DNA from: Microlunatus flavus
GTDB lineage: Bacteria; Actinomycetota; Actinomycetes; Propionibacteriales; Propionibacteriaceae
Direction: 5' to 3'
DNA: 64,000 bases
NCBI RefSeq assembly: GCF_900110855.1
Contig: NZ_FOFA01000012.1
Span: 50,021-114,020 of the forward strand
Shown: in pieces, positions 1 through 10,461 of the stretch
Position numbering within the stretch: the first letter of the stretch is position 1
Layout of the letters: every line of letters starts with the position of its first letter
Made by a program: the position numbers and the translations under genes
The notes under the pieces: model-generated
What the model was told of the DNA's origin: nothing
What the model saw: the letters and a program-made list of their open reading frames with translations, nothing else
The model's database searches: none

Positions 1-1
1 C

Positions 2-403
2 GAGGCCATGGGCGAGACCGCGGTCAAGCGCACCGTGGTCGACGCGATCAAGGTCCAGGAGCCCGGCCACTTCGCCTTCTACCGGATGAGCGCGCAGGAG
101 ATGATCGAGACCAGCGTGCTCAAGCCGTGGCAGCTGCGGATCGCCCGCTTCATCCGGTCGAAGGCCTTCAGCCTCGTCGGTGCGTCGACCCCCGAGCGCA
201 AGGCCGACTTCGGCGGCGTCCTGGTCAACCTCGGCCTGGCCGACGACCTCGAGCGCACCGTGCGCGACGTCAGCCGCCTCGAGCACCACCTCCTCTGGGC
301 CCAGGACCAGGGCATGGACGTCCCCGCGTACGCGCTCAGGGCCTTCCGCGACGCGGCCGACTCCTACCGCGAACGGGTCCAAGGCGCGGCGCTCGCCGCC
401 TGA
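2..403 (+). CDS. C-terminal part of a possible diiron (ferritin-like) protein, 5' end outside the window
   Basis: The reading frame is open to the left edge (codons gag gcc precede the first ATG at 8), so this is probably the last 133 residues of a longer protein. The visible part is mostly helical. It contains an E-x-x-H motif (EPGH, about residue 21) followed by FYRMSAQEM, as in the metal-binding helices of ferritin-like diiron oxygenases or desaturases. I cannot name the exact family, and the assignment rests on this single motif. The gene converges on the racemase-family gene at 491, with a long inverted repeat between them. Confidence 0.4.
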   Translation, partial: EAMGETAVKRTVVDAIKVQEPGHFAFYRMSAQEMIETSVLKPWQLRIARFIRSKAFSLVGASTPERKADFGGVLVNLGLADDLERTVRDVSRLEHHLLWAQDQGMDVPAYALRAFRDAADSYRERVQGAALAA

Positions 404-420
404 GCCCACCTCCTTCATCC

Positions 421-483
421 CGCCGAGCGGTAACTTGCCGCGCCGAATCAGGCCTGACAGGCGCGGCAACCTACCGCTCGGCG
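421..483. terminator. Long inverted repeat between convergent genes
   Basis: Arms at 421-444 and 460-483 pair over 24 bases with two mismatches around a 15-base loop. The element sits exactly between two convergent stop codons (403 and 491), so a bidirectional terminator is the simplest reading. The right arm shares the string GCGCGGCAACCTACCGCTCG with an element at about 38649-38668. Confidence 0.6.
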
Positions 484-490
484 GTCTCGA

Positions 491-1498
491 CTAGCGCAGG
501 ACGAAGCCGGGGACCAGGGTGTCGCGCGGGTCGACCACGAACGTGTGCTCACCGGTCTGGTGGGCGGTGCCGGTGATGGACGGGATCACGGCGTCGACGC
601 CGTCCACGGTGGTCCGCTCGAGGACCCGGGCGACGAACCTCGAGCCGACGATCGAGTCGTGCGTCAGCACCTGGTCGTCGGTCAGGCCGCCCGAGGCGGC
701 GAGCGCGGCGACGCGTGACGCCGTCCCCGAACCGCAGGGTGAGCGATCGACCTCGCCGTCGGCGAAGATCGTCACGTTGCGCTGGTGCGGACCCTCGGGC
801 CGCGGGCCGAGGTCCTCGAAGAGGATCGTCCCGTAGATGCCGCTCAGCCGCTCGTCGCGTGCGTACGTCGCGGCGGGGTGGTCGGCCAGCGCCCGCTTGA
901 CCTCGCGGCCGAGGGCGATGAGCTCGCCGTACGCGGCCGGCTCGACGTGCAGCCCGGCCCGCGCGACGTCGAGGTGGGCGTAGAGCGCGCCGCCGAAGGC
1001 GACGTCGACCGGAACCGTCCCGTACGCGGTCGGCACCTCGATCCCGATGGCGACGACGTGGCTTGCGACGTTGACGAAGTCGACGCTCTCGACCTCGCCG
1101 CCGCGGGTGTGCACGCGGGCGGTCACGCGGCCCGACGGCACGTCGACGACCACGTCGGTCACGCCGTCGTCGGGCGCGGCGACTCGGCCCGACTCGACGG
1201 CCCAGGCGCCGAGGGCGATGGTTCCGTGGCCGCAGGCGGTGGAGAACCCGTCCTTGTGCCAGAAGAGGACGCCGAGGTGGGCGTGCTCGTCGTCGGGCGG
1301 CACCAGCAGACCGCCGTACATGTCGGCGTGCCCGCGCGGCTCGAAGCAGAGCAGCCGCCGTAGACCGTCGACGTCGGGGTCGGCGATGGCCCGCGCGCGC
1401 CGGTCGGCGACGTCGGTCCCCGGGATGGCGACCGGTGGGTCGACGACGATCCGGAACGGTTCGCCCCCGGTGTGGTAGTCGACGGTCGAGACGCGCAC
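491..1498 (-). CDS. Proline racemase-family protein, probable 4-hydroxyproline 2-epimerase
   Basis: The 335-aa product is full length for the proline racemase family (about 330 aa). Both catalytic cysteines are present, in FSTACGHGT and SPCGSGT. In this family a Cys/Cys pair fits proline racemase or 4-hydroxyproline 2-epimerase, whereas trans-3-hydroxyproline dehydratases have Thr at the second site. A GTG start at 1498 (VRVSTVDYHTGGEP) is chosen because conservation begins there; the frame stays open to 1816 but upstream runs through non-coding palindromic repeats. No other hydroxyproline catabolism gene is adjacent, so the substrate is inferred from family only. Confidence 0.85.
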   Translation of the reverse strand: MRVSTVDYHTGGEPFRIVVDPPVAIPGTDVADRRARAIADPDVDGLRRLLCFEPRGHADMYGGLLVPPDDEHAHLGVLFWHKDGFSTACGHGTIALGAWAVESGRVAAPDDGVTDVVVDVPSGRVTARVHTRGGEVESVDFVNVASHVVAIGIEVPTAYGTVPVDVAFGGALYAHLDVARAGLHVEPAAYGELIALGREVKRALADHPAATYARDERLSGIYGTILFEDLGPRPEGPHQRNVTIFADGEVDRSPCGSGTASRVAALAASGGLTDDQVLTHDSIVGSRFVARVLERTTVDGVDAVIPSITGTAHQTGEHTFVVDPRDTLVPGFVLR

Positions 1499-1513
1499 GC
1501 GATCGCGACGGAC

Positions 1514-1690
1514 GTTCCCTGAGCGCGTCGAGGAGTCAGCAGGCACGGGAGCACGGTAGTGGCCGGGCCCTCGGCCCCTCGACGAGCTCAGGGAACGTCC
1601 GTCGTGCCGTCGGAGGGCCGCCGCGCGAGAGCACGGTGGTGGTCGGGCGGTGCCCTTCGACAGGCTCAGGGAACGTTCGACGGGCTCAGG
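1514..1690. repeat. Cluster of dispersed palindromic repeats (TTCGACaGGCTCAGG family)
   Basis: The 200-base gap between leuA and the racemase gene carries four copies of one element: inverted at 1514-1533, direct at 1575-1597, 1653-1675 and a shortened copy at 1676-1690. The core is CCTTCGACAGGCTCAGGGAA. The first two copies face each other and could form a large stem. A flanking string beginning GAGCACGGT is repeated before the second and third copies, so a longer composite unit was duplicated. Other copies lie at 28479-28495 and 34371-34471. Confidence 0.75.
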
Positions 1691-1698
1691 AGGAGAGG

Positions 1699-3600
<1,902 letters not shown>

Positions 3601-3686
3601 CACAGTAACCCACGTCCGCAGGGGTGCCAACCGGGGCACGCACAAATCGCCTCGACACCTCCGGGGTGCCGCGCCACCCTGTCCGG

Positions 3687-4226
3687 ATGCGGATCGTGGA
3701 CGTCGACCCGGGCGACGAGGCCCAGCTGGAGGCGCTGACCCGGTTCGTCGACCGCGCCCGCGTGCACGACGACCCCGACGCGTTCGCCCTCACGCTGGAG
3801 GACACGCGCAACGATGCGCGGTACGGCGGCGACCTGCACCCGGCCCGTCACTGCCTCGTGCTCGACGACGGCGTCCTGGTCGGCCACGTGTGGATGCACG
3901 TCCCGCACCTGGACAACCTCCACCTCGTCGAAGCCGGCATCACCATCGACCCGGACCGTCGCGGCCGCGGGCTCGGCAGCCGGGTCCTCGCCGAGGTCGA
4001 GCGGCGTACGCGGTCGCTCGGGCGGACCACGCTGTGGATCGGCACCGCCGACGACGCCGAGGCCACGAAGGGCTTCCTCGGGCGGCGCGGCTTCGCCCTG
4101 GCCACCCGCGACGCCCGTCGGCACCAGCGGCTGGCGCTCGTCGACGCGGGAGAGGTCGACCGGCTCGAGCGGGAGGCCGCCGAGCACGCGCGCGACTACG
4201 TCGTCGAGCGTCTGCAGCCGCCGTAG
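3687..4226 (+). CDS. GNAT acetyltransferase domain, N-terminal half of an interrupted tandem-GNAT gene
   Basis: The 179-aa product has a standard GNAT fold signature: AGITIDPDRRGRGLGSRVLAE is the acetyl-CoA-binding RGxGxG/A motif (given here only as RRGRGLGS), near residue 95. The frame closes at a TAG at 4224-4226. Seven codons later, in the same frame, the second GNAT half begins (4248). Tandem-GNAT proteins are common in Actinobacteria, and the linker on both sides of the stop (RDYVVERLQPP before, DDDLLTAMISVTAAINDAP after) reads as one continuous inter-domain segment. The acceptor substrate is unknown. Confidence 0.75.
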   Translation: MRIVDVDPGDEAQLEALTRFVDRARVHDDPDAFALTLEDTRNDARYGGDLHPARHCLVLDDGVLVGHVWMHVPHLDNLHLVEAGITIDPDRRGRGLGSRVLAEVERRTRSLGRTTLWIGTADDAEATKGFLGRRGFALATRDARRHQRLALVDAGEVDRLEREAAEHARDYVVERLQPP

Positions 4227-4247
4227 GACGACGACCTCCTCACCGCG

Positions 4248-4688
4248 ATGATCAGCGTCACCGCGGCGATCAACGACGCCCCGATGGGCGACCTGACCTT
4301 CGAGGACGAGGTCTACGACCTCGCCCGGCTGCGCGCCATCGAGCGCGCGGTCGAGCTGCGCGGCGAGCGGTTCCGCCGTGTCGTCACCCGGCACCGCCGG
4401 ACCGGCGAGCTCGCCGGGCACACGGCGCTCACGGTGCGCCCCTGGGCGCCGCGCGAGGCGTACCAGTACGACACGAGCGTCGCCCGCGACCACCGCGGCC
4501 ACCGGCTCGGCCTCGCGCTCAAGATCGCGATGATGCGCTGGCTCGCCGAGACCGAGCCGCAGCTCGAGGTCGTCGAGACCTGGAACAACGTCGAGAACAC
4601 CCCGATGATCAGGGTCAACGAGGCGCTCGGCTACCGGCTCTCGCGCACGTTCGCGATGTTCGAGAAGACCCTCGCCGAGACCGTCTGA
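4248..4688 (+). CDS. GNAT acetyltransferase domain, C-terminal half downstream of an in-frame TAG
   Basis: The 146-aa frame begins INDAPMGDLTFEDEVYD, typical of the second domain of tandem GNAT proteins, and carries the acetyl-CoA motif DHRGHRLGLALK near residue 84. ATG at 4248 has no purine-rich ribosome site (upstream bases are gacgacctcctcaccgcg), and it lies 21 bases after the stop of the first half in the same frame. Independent translation would need reinitiation. Reading through or reverting the TAG would give one protein of about 333 residues. Either a recent nonsense mutation or a real split gene is possible. Confidence 0.7.
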   Translation: MISVTAAINDAPMGDLTFEDEVYDLARLRAIERAVELRGERFRRVVTRHRRTGELAGHTALTVRPWAPREAYQYDTSVARDHRGHRLGLALKIAMMRWLAETEPQLEVVETWNNVENTPMIRVNEALGYRLSRTFAMFEKTLAETV

Positions 4689-4811
4689 GCCCTCCTCGCC
4701 CCGGTAAGAGCCCGGCCGTCCCACCAGGCCGAATTCCCGGCTCACCGCCTCCGCGCCTCGGTACGGTGCTCGCGTGAGGCACCCGGACGCGTACGCCGGT
4801 CCGCTCGACCC

Positions 4812-5423
4812 GTGGCGCTGAACCGCAGCCGGCTGTCCGACCGCCCGGTCGCGCGGAGCCTGCGGCTGCTGGCCGGGCTCGTGCTCTTCGGGCTGTCGCT
4901 GGCCTTCCTCGTGCGGGCACGGCTCGGCCTCGACCCGTGGACCGTCTTCGGCGACGGCCTGTCGACCCGGCTCCACCTCAGCCTCGGCACCATCACGGTG
5001 CTGACCTCGCTGGTCGTGCTGCTGCTGTGGATCCCGCTGCGGCAGCGTCCCGGCCTCGGCACGGTCGCGAACGCGTTCGTCGTCGGGCCGGTGCTCGACC
5101 TCGGGGTGGCGCTGCTGCCGGACGCCGGGCCGGTGGCCGTGCAGGTGCTGTTCCTCGTCCTGGCGCTGCTCTGCGTCTCGGTGGGCACCGGGCTGTACGT
5201 CGGCGTCGGCTGGGGACCCGGTCCCCGCGACGGGCTCATGACCGGCCTGAACCGCCTCGGCCTCCCGATCTACCTGGCGCGGATGCTCATCGAGGGCTCG
5301 GTCCTGCTCGTCGGGTGGCTGCTCGGCGGGACCGTCGGCGTCGCGACCGTCGTGTACGCGCTCGCCGTCGGCCCGCTCGTCGGCCGCGCGCTGCCCCGCC
5401 TCACGCTGCCGCCGTCGCGCTGA
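4812..5423 (+). CDS. YczE/YitT-like integral membrane protein
   Basis: The 203-aa protein is almost entirely hydrophobic, with about five to six membrane segments. It contains the pattern ARLGLDPWTVFGDGLS near residue 37, characteristic of the YczE family, and GVGWGPGPRDGLMTGL near residue 132. These proteins resemble small transporters, but their substrate is not established. The start is GTG at 4812. It converges on era, with a strong inverted repeat between the two stop codons. Confidence 0.8.
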   Translation: MALNRSRLSDRPVARSLRLLAGLVLFGLSLAFLVRARLGLDPWTVFGDGLSTRLHLSLGTITVLTSLVVLLLWIPLRQRPGLGTVANAFVVGPVLDLGVALLPDAGPVAVQVLFLVLALLCVSVGTGLYVGVGWGPGPRDGLMTGLNRLGLPIYLARMLIEGSVLLVGWLLGGTVGVATVVYALAVGPLVGRALPRLTLPPSR

Positions 5424-5431
5424 GACAGGAA

Positions 5432-5473
5432 CGGGTGAGTTCGTGCACCATGGTGGTGCAGGAACTCACCCGG
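5432..5473. terminator. Inverted repeat between yczE-like gene and era
   Basis: CGGGTGAGTTC and GAACTCACCCG (outer arms) plus GTGCACCA and TGGTGGTGCA (inner arms) form a near-perfect hairpin between convergent stop codons at 5423 and 5489. A bidirectional terminator is likely. The GAACT-type outer arm resembles the hairpins at 10411 and 41875. Confidence 0.65.
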
Positions 5474-5488
5474 TCCCGGCGACGAGGC

Positions 5489-6445
5489 TCAGAAGCCCAG
5501 CCGGTTGAGGTGCTTGGGGTTGCGCTGCCACTCCTTGAGGACCTTGACGCGCAGGTCGAGGTAGACCGGGGTGCCGAGCAGGGCCTCGATCTGGCGGCGG
5601 GACTTCTCCCCGATCGCCCGGAGCCGCTCGCCGCGGTGGCCGATGACGATCCCCTTCTGGGAGTCGCGCTCGACGATCATCGAGGCGTACACGTCGAGCA
5701 GCGGCCGGTCGTCCGAGCGCCCCTCGCGCAGCCCCATCTCCTCGATGGCGACGGTGATCGAGTGCGGCAGCTCGTCGCGGACGTCCTCGAGGACGGCCTC
5801 GCGGATGAGCTCGGCGACCAGGGTCTCCTCCGGCTCGTCGGTGATGACGCCCTCGGGGTAGAGCGGCGGCCCCTCGGGCAGCCGCTCGACGAGGGCGCCG
5901 GCGAGGACGTCGAGCTGGTCGTCGGTGACCGAGGAGACGGGCACGATGTCGGCCCAGGTGATTCCGAGCTTGTCCTCCAGCGCCTGGATGGCCATCAGGT
6001 GCTCGGCCATCCGGGTCGGCCCGACGAGGTCGGACTTCGTCGCGACGGCGACCAGCGGCGGGGTGCGCGGCAGCTTGGCCAGCTCGCCGACGAGGTAGGT
6101 GTCGCCCGGGCCGATGCGCTGGTCGGCGGGCAGGCAGACGCCGACCACGTCGACCTCGGTCCAGGTGGCGCGGACCAGGTCGTTCAGGCGCTCGCCGAGC
6201 AGCGTCCGCGGCCGGTGCAGACCAGGCGTGTCGATGAGGACGAGCTGGGCGTCGGGCCGGTTGACGATCCCGCGGATCGCGTGGCGCGTGGTCTGCGGCT
6301 TGGCCGAGGCGATGGCGACCTTGCTGCCGACGAGCGCGTTCGTCAGCGTCGACTTGCCGGCGTTGGGCCGGCCGACGAAGCAGGCGAAGCCGGAACGGTG
6401 ACCCTCCGGGACCTCCCGCGCCGCAGTGCTGGAGGGGGCGGTCAC
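5489..6445 (-). CDS. era: GTPase Era
   Basis: Era binds 16S rRNA and assists 30S subunit maturation. The 318-aa product has the G1 loop GRPNAGKST near residue 25, G3 DTPG, G4 as TKSD, and a C-terminal KH domain with VIGHRGERLRAIG, where the GxxG loop contacts RNA. The GTG start at 6445 overlaps the TGA of the upstream deaminase-like gene by three bases, and the start gives the usual family length. It is the last gene of the phoH-ybeY-CorC operon. Confidence 0.96.
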   Translation of the reverse strand: MTAPSSTAAREVPEGHRSGFACFVGRPNAGKSTLTNALVGSKVAIASAKPQTTRHAIRGIVNRPDAQLVLIDTPGLHRPRTLLGERLNDLVRATWTEVDVVGVCLPADQRIGPGDTYLVGELAKLPRTPPLVAVATKSDLVGPTRMAEHLMAIQALEDKLGITWADIVPVSSVTDDQLDVLAGALVERLPEGPPLYPEGVITDEPEETLVAELIREAVLEDVRDELPHSITVAIEEMGLREGRSDDRPLLDVYASMIVERDSQKGIVIGHRGERLRAIGEKSRRQIEALLGTPVYLDLRVKVLKEWQRNPKHLNRLGF

Positions 6446-6822
6446 GTCAGCACCCGGGCGCGGACCACGCCGCGCGGGTCGACGGCCCACAGGCCGAGGC
6501 CGGGCCCGCCGAGGTCGCGGACCACGTCGAGGTCGGCGTCGAGCGCGTACGGGTCGGGCTCGTCGGCCGTCGCCAGCGCCACCGCCTCGAGACCCTCGGC
6601 GCCCGAGGAGACCGCCATCGCGACGGCCACGGCGACCGCGGAGAGCGTCAGGTGCTCGAGGGCGACGCTGGTGCCCGCGTACGTGCGCCCGTCGGTGTCG
6701 CGGACGCAGGCCCCCTGCGCGGCCGCGGTCCGGGCCAGCGCGCTGCGGGCGAGCGTGATGATCTTGATGTCCTCCGGGTCCGTGGGCGCCTCGACCCCGG
6801 GGGTGCTGCTGTCGGCGCTCAC
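6442..6822 (-). CDS. Cytidine deaminase-like protein lacking the zinc ligands
   Basis: This 126-aa protein lies between the CorC-type gene and era, the position of a conserved actinobacterial protein (the Rv2365c position in M. tuberculosis) usually described as cytidine deaminase-like. The helix-strand pattern fits: TYAGTSVALEHLTLSAVAVA aligns with the active-site helix. The H/C-A-E motif and the PCxxC pair that bind zinc and activate water are absent. It is therefore probably not a deaminase and may be structural. It starts with GTG overlapping the upstream stop, and its stop overlaps the era start. Confidence 0.7.
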   Translation of the reverse strand: MSADSSTPGVEAPTDPEDIKIITLARSALARTAAAQGACVRDTDGRTYAGTSVALEHLTLSAVAVAVAMAVSSGAEGLEAVALATADEPDPYALDADLDVVRDLGGPGLGLWAVDPRGVVRARVLT

Positions 6823-8144
6823 GCCATCGACTCCTCACGGGTCTCGGTCTCGGCCTCGGCGTCCGCCTCGGCCTCGGGGTCCTTCTGCCGGGTCACCAGC
6901 ACGGTGCCGATGCGGTTGCGCCGCCCGGTGGAACGTTCGGCGACCAGCTCGAGGCCGGCGTGCTCGACCACGGAACCCGGGATCGGCACCTTGTTCAGCT
7001 GCTTGGCCATCAGCCCGCCGACCGTCTCCACGTCCTCGTCGTCGAGCTCGAGCCCGTAGAGCTCGCCCAGCTCGTCGAGCGGGAGGCGCGAGGAGATCCG
7101 GTAGCGGTCGTCGCCGAGCGGCGTGACGTCGGTCGGCTCCTCGTCGTACTCGTCGGTGATCTCGCCGACGATCTCCTCGAGGATGTCCTCGATCGTCGCC
7201 ATCCCCGCCGTGCCGCCGAACTCGTCGACCACCACCACGAGGTGCACGCGCTTGAGCTGCATCTCCTTCAGCAGCTCGTCGACGGGTTTGGAGTCGGGGC
7301 ACCAGGACACCGGCCGCATCATCGAACCGACGCGCTCCTTGGACTGCGCGTCCGGGGCGTCGTACGTCCGCTTGATGACGTCCTTGAGGTAGAGGATGCC
7401 GACGATGTCGTCGAGCCCTTCCCGGATGACGGGGATGCGGCTGAAGCCGGAGCGCAGGCACAGCGACACGGCCTGCCGCAGCGTCTTGTGCTCCTCGACG
7501 AAGACCATGTCGGTGCGCGGCACCATGACCTCGCGCACGATCGTGTTGCCGAGGTCGAAGACGGAGTGGATCATCCGGCGCTCGCCGGAGTCGATCACCG
7601 AGCTCGTCTCGGCCAGGTCGACCAGCTCGCGCAGCTCGGCCTCGGTGGAGAACGGCCCGTCGACGAAGCCCTTGCCCGGCGTCACCGCGTTGCCGATCAT
7701 GATCAGCAGCCGCGGCAGCGGGCCGAGGACGGTGGTCAGCAGGCGCAGCGGCCCGGCGGCCGCGAGCGACACCGTGTCGGCGTGCTGCCGCCCGAGGGTG
7801 CGCGGCGCGACGCCCCAGAACACGAACGACACGATGATCATGGCGCCGGCGGCGATCGCGCCGCCCTCCCAGGTCACGTCGAAGTTGCCGAGGACCACGA
7901 GGGTCACCAGCACCACGGCGGAGATCTCCAGCGCGGTGCGGACGAACAGTGCGGTGTTGAGGTAGGCAGGCGGGTCGTCGGCGAGCTTGCGAAGCCGTGC
8001 CGCACCCGGTCGGCCCTCCTCGCAGAGCCGGTCGGCCCGGGCCTTGGAGATCGAGCTGAGCGCGGCCTCGGCCGCGGCCAGCAGGGCCGCCAGGACCACC
8101 AGCACCAGGGCGATCGTCAGCTGGCCCCAGTCGCTGCCGGTCAT
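6819..8144 (-). CDS. CorC/HlyC-type CNNM transporter-associated protein
   Basis: The 441-aa protein has an N-terminal CNNM (DUF21) domain with about four membrane segments (residues 5-165), then two CBS domains (about 200-330, including VPRTDMVFV and GFSRIPVIREG), then a C-terminal CorC_HlyC domain and an acidic tail. Family members are linked to divalent cation (Mg/Co) efflux; older names call them hemolysins. ATG at 8144 overlaps the ybeY stop (ATGA), so translation is probably coupled. Confidence 0.9.
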   Translation of the reverse strand: MTGSDWGQLTIALVLVVLAALLAAAEAALSSISKARADRLCEEGRPGAARLRKLADDPPAYLNTALFVRTALEISAVVLVTLVVLGNFDVTWEGGAIAAGAMIIVSFVFWGVAPRTLGRQHADTVSLAAAGPLRLLTTVLGPLPRLLIMIGNAVTPGKGFVDGPFSTEAELRELVDLAETSSVIDSGERRMIHSVFDLGNTIVREVMVPRTDMVFVEEHKTLRQAVSLCLRSGFSRIPVIREGLDDIVGILYLKDVIKRTYDAPDAQSKERVGSMMRPVSWCPDSKPVDELLKEMQLKRVHLVVVVDEFGGTAGMATIEDILEEIVGEITDEYDEEPTDVTPLGDDRYRISSRLPLDELGELYGLELDDEDVETVGGLMAKQLNKVPIPGSVVEHAGLELVAERSTGRRNRIGTVLVTRQKDPEAEADAEAETETREESMA

Positions 8145-8629
8145 CGCGCGACCGCCGTCCGCTCGGGCTTGTCCGGGCGCTCGCGGGCCCAGGCGGCCAG
8201 GATCGTGTCCTTCAGGCCGAACATCTCGGCCTTCTCCGCCTCCTCGGCGTGGTCGTAGCCGAGCAGGTGCAGCAGCCCGTGCACGAGGAGGTACTCCGCC
8301 TCCTCCTGCGCGGTGCGCCCGTGGTCGCGGGCCTGCGCGTCGGTGACAGCCGGGCAGAGCACGATGTCGCCGAGCATGCCGAGCGGCGGCTCGTCCTCGT
8401 CGTCGTCGGGCGGGCGCAGCTCGTCCATCGGAAAGCTGAGGACGTCCGTCGGGCCGGGCTCGCCCATGTACTTCTCGTGGTAAGCGCTCATCGTCGGCTC
8501 GTCGACCAGCAGGATCGAGAGCTCGGCCTGCGGGTGGATCCGCAGCTGGTCCAGCGCGAAGGTGGCGAGCCGGACCAGGCCCGTACTGTCGGCCTCCAGA
8601 CCGGACTCGTTGTTGATGTCGACCGTCAT
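8141..8629 (-). CDS. ybeY: Endoribonuclease YbeY
   Basis: YbeY is a zinc-dependent RNase acting in 16S rRNA 3'-end maturation and ribosome quality control. The 162-aa length is normal. The zinc motif HGLLHLLGYDH (HxxxHxxxxxH) lies near residue 117, and the conserved PTDVLSFPM block near residue 59 is present. ATG at 8629 follows AGGTAGGA. The gene starts 25 bases after the phoH stop. Confidence 0.96.
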   Translation of the reverse strand: MTVDINNESGLEADSTGLVRLATFALDQLRIHPQAELSILLVDEPTMSAYHEKYMGEPGPTDVLSFPMDELRPPDDDEDEPPLGMLGDIVLCPAVTDAQARDHGRTAQEEAEYLLVHGLLHLLGYDHAEEAEKAEMFGLKDTILAAWARERPDKPERTAVAR

Positions 8630-8654
8630 GGGTCCTACCTGTGCTTCGTGGCGC

Positions 8655-9731
<1,077 letters not shown>

Positions 9732-9845
9732 CTCTGACCTGCTCAGGAGGGTCCTCACGTGGGGTGCTGCGTGCCGCTCGGCACATGACCGTCCCATTCT
9801 AGTGAGTGCGACCACACGGGCACAGGGAGAAAGCGGGGCGCATTC

Positions 9846-10397
9846 GTGGAGACGCACTACTACACGGCCACGAGCATCGACGGACGCATCGCCGACGAGG
9901 AGAACTCGCTGGGCTGGCTGTTCCAGTTCTCCGACGACCCGGGCGCCGACGACCGCTACGCGGGCTTCGTCGCGGGCATCGGCGCGATCGTCATGGGCTC
10001 GACGACGTACGAGTGGCTGCTGCGCGAGGAGATCCGCGACGACCCGTCGCGCTGGCCGTACGCGCAGCCGACGTGGGTCTTCACCTCGCGCACGCTGCCC
10101 GCGATCCCCGGTGCGGACCTGCGCTTCGTCTCCGGGCCGGTCGAGCCGGTGCACGCCGAGATCGCGGCGACGCTGCCCGAGGGCCAGGACCTGTGGCTCG
10201 TCGGCGGCGGCGAGCTGGTCGGGATGTTCCTCGACGCGGGCCTGCTCGACCTGATCCACCTCGGCGTGGCACCGGTGTTCCTGGGCGCCGGCGCCCCGCT
10301 GCTGCCCCGGCGCCTCGTCACGCCGCCGCTGGTGCTCGAGGAGTGCCGCCCCGGCGGGCCGTTCGCGCTGCTGCGCTACCGGGTGCAGCACGGCTGA
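9846..10397 (+). CDS. Dihydrofolate reductase/RibD C-terminal domain-family protein
   Basis: The 183-aa protein matches the RibD C-terminal (DHFR-like) superfamily: TATSIDGRIAD at the N-terminus, VMGSTTYEW near residue 50, and LWLVGGGELVGMFL near residue 118, which forms the NADPH-binding loop. Many actinobacterial paralogues exist with unknown substrates, so this is not necessarily a folate enzyme. The start is GTG at 9846 with a GGGAGA ribosome site upstream. It diverges from phoH and opens the block inserted between phoH and rsmE. Confidence 0.85.
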   Translation: METHYYTATSIDGRIADEENSLGWLFQFSDDPGADDRYAGFVAGIGAIVMGSTTYEWLLREEIRDDPSRWPYAQPTWVFTSRTLPAIPGADLRFVSGPVEPVHAEIAATLPEGQDLWLVGGGELVGMFLDAGLLDLIHLGVAPVFLGAGAPLLPRRLVTPPLVLEECRPGGPFALLRYRVQHG

Positions 10398-10410
10398 GGC
10401 ACGGTTCCGC

Positions 10411-10461
10411 GAACTTCTGCTACCGAGTCCACCTCAGAGGTGGACAACCATGCAAAAGTTC
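10411..10461. terminator. Inverted repeat between convergent genes
   Basis: GAACTTCTGC...GTCCACCTC (10411-10435) pairs with GAGGTGGAC...GCAAAAGTTC (10437-10461). The outer and inner parts match and a few middle positions mismatch. It lies between the stops at 10397 and 10460. The same outer string GAAcTTCTGC and inner GGTGGxCAACC recur in the perfect hairpin at 41875-41929. Confidence 0.6.
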
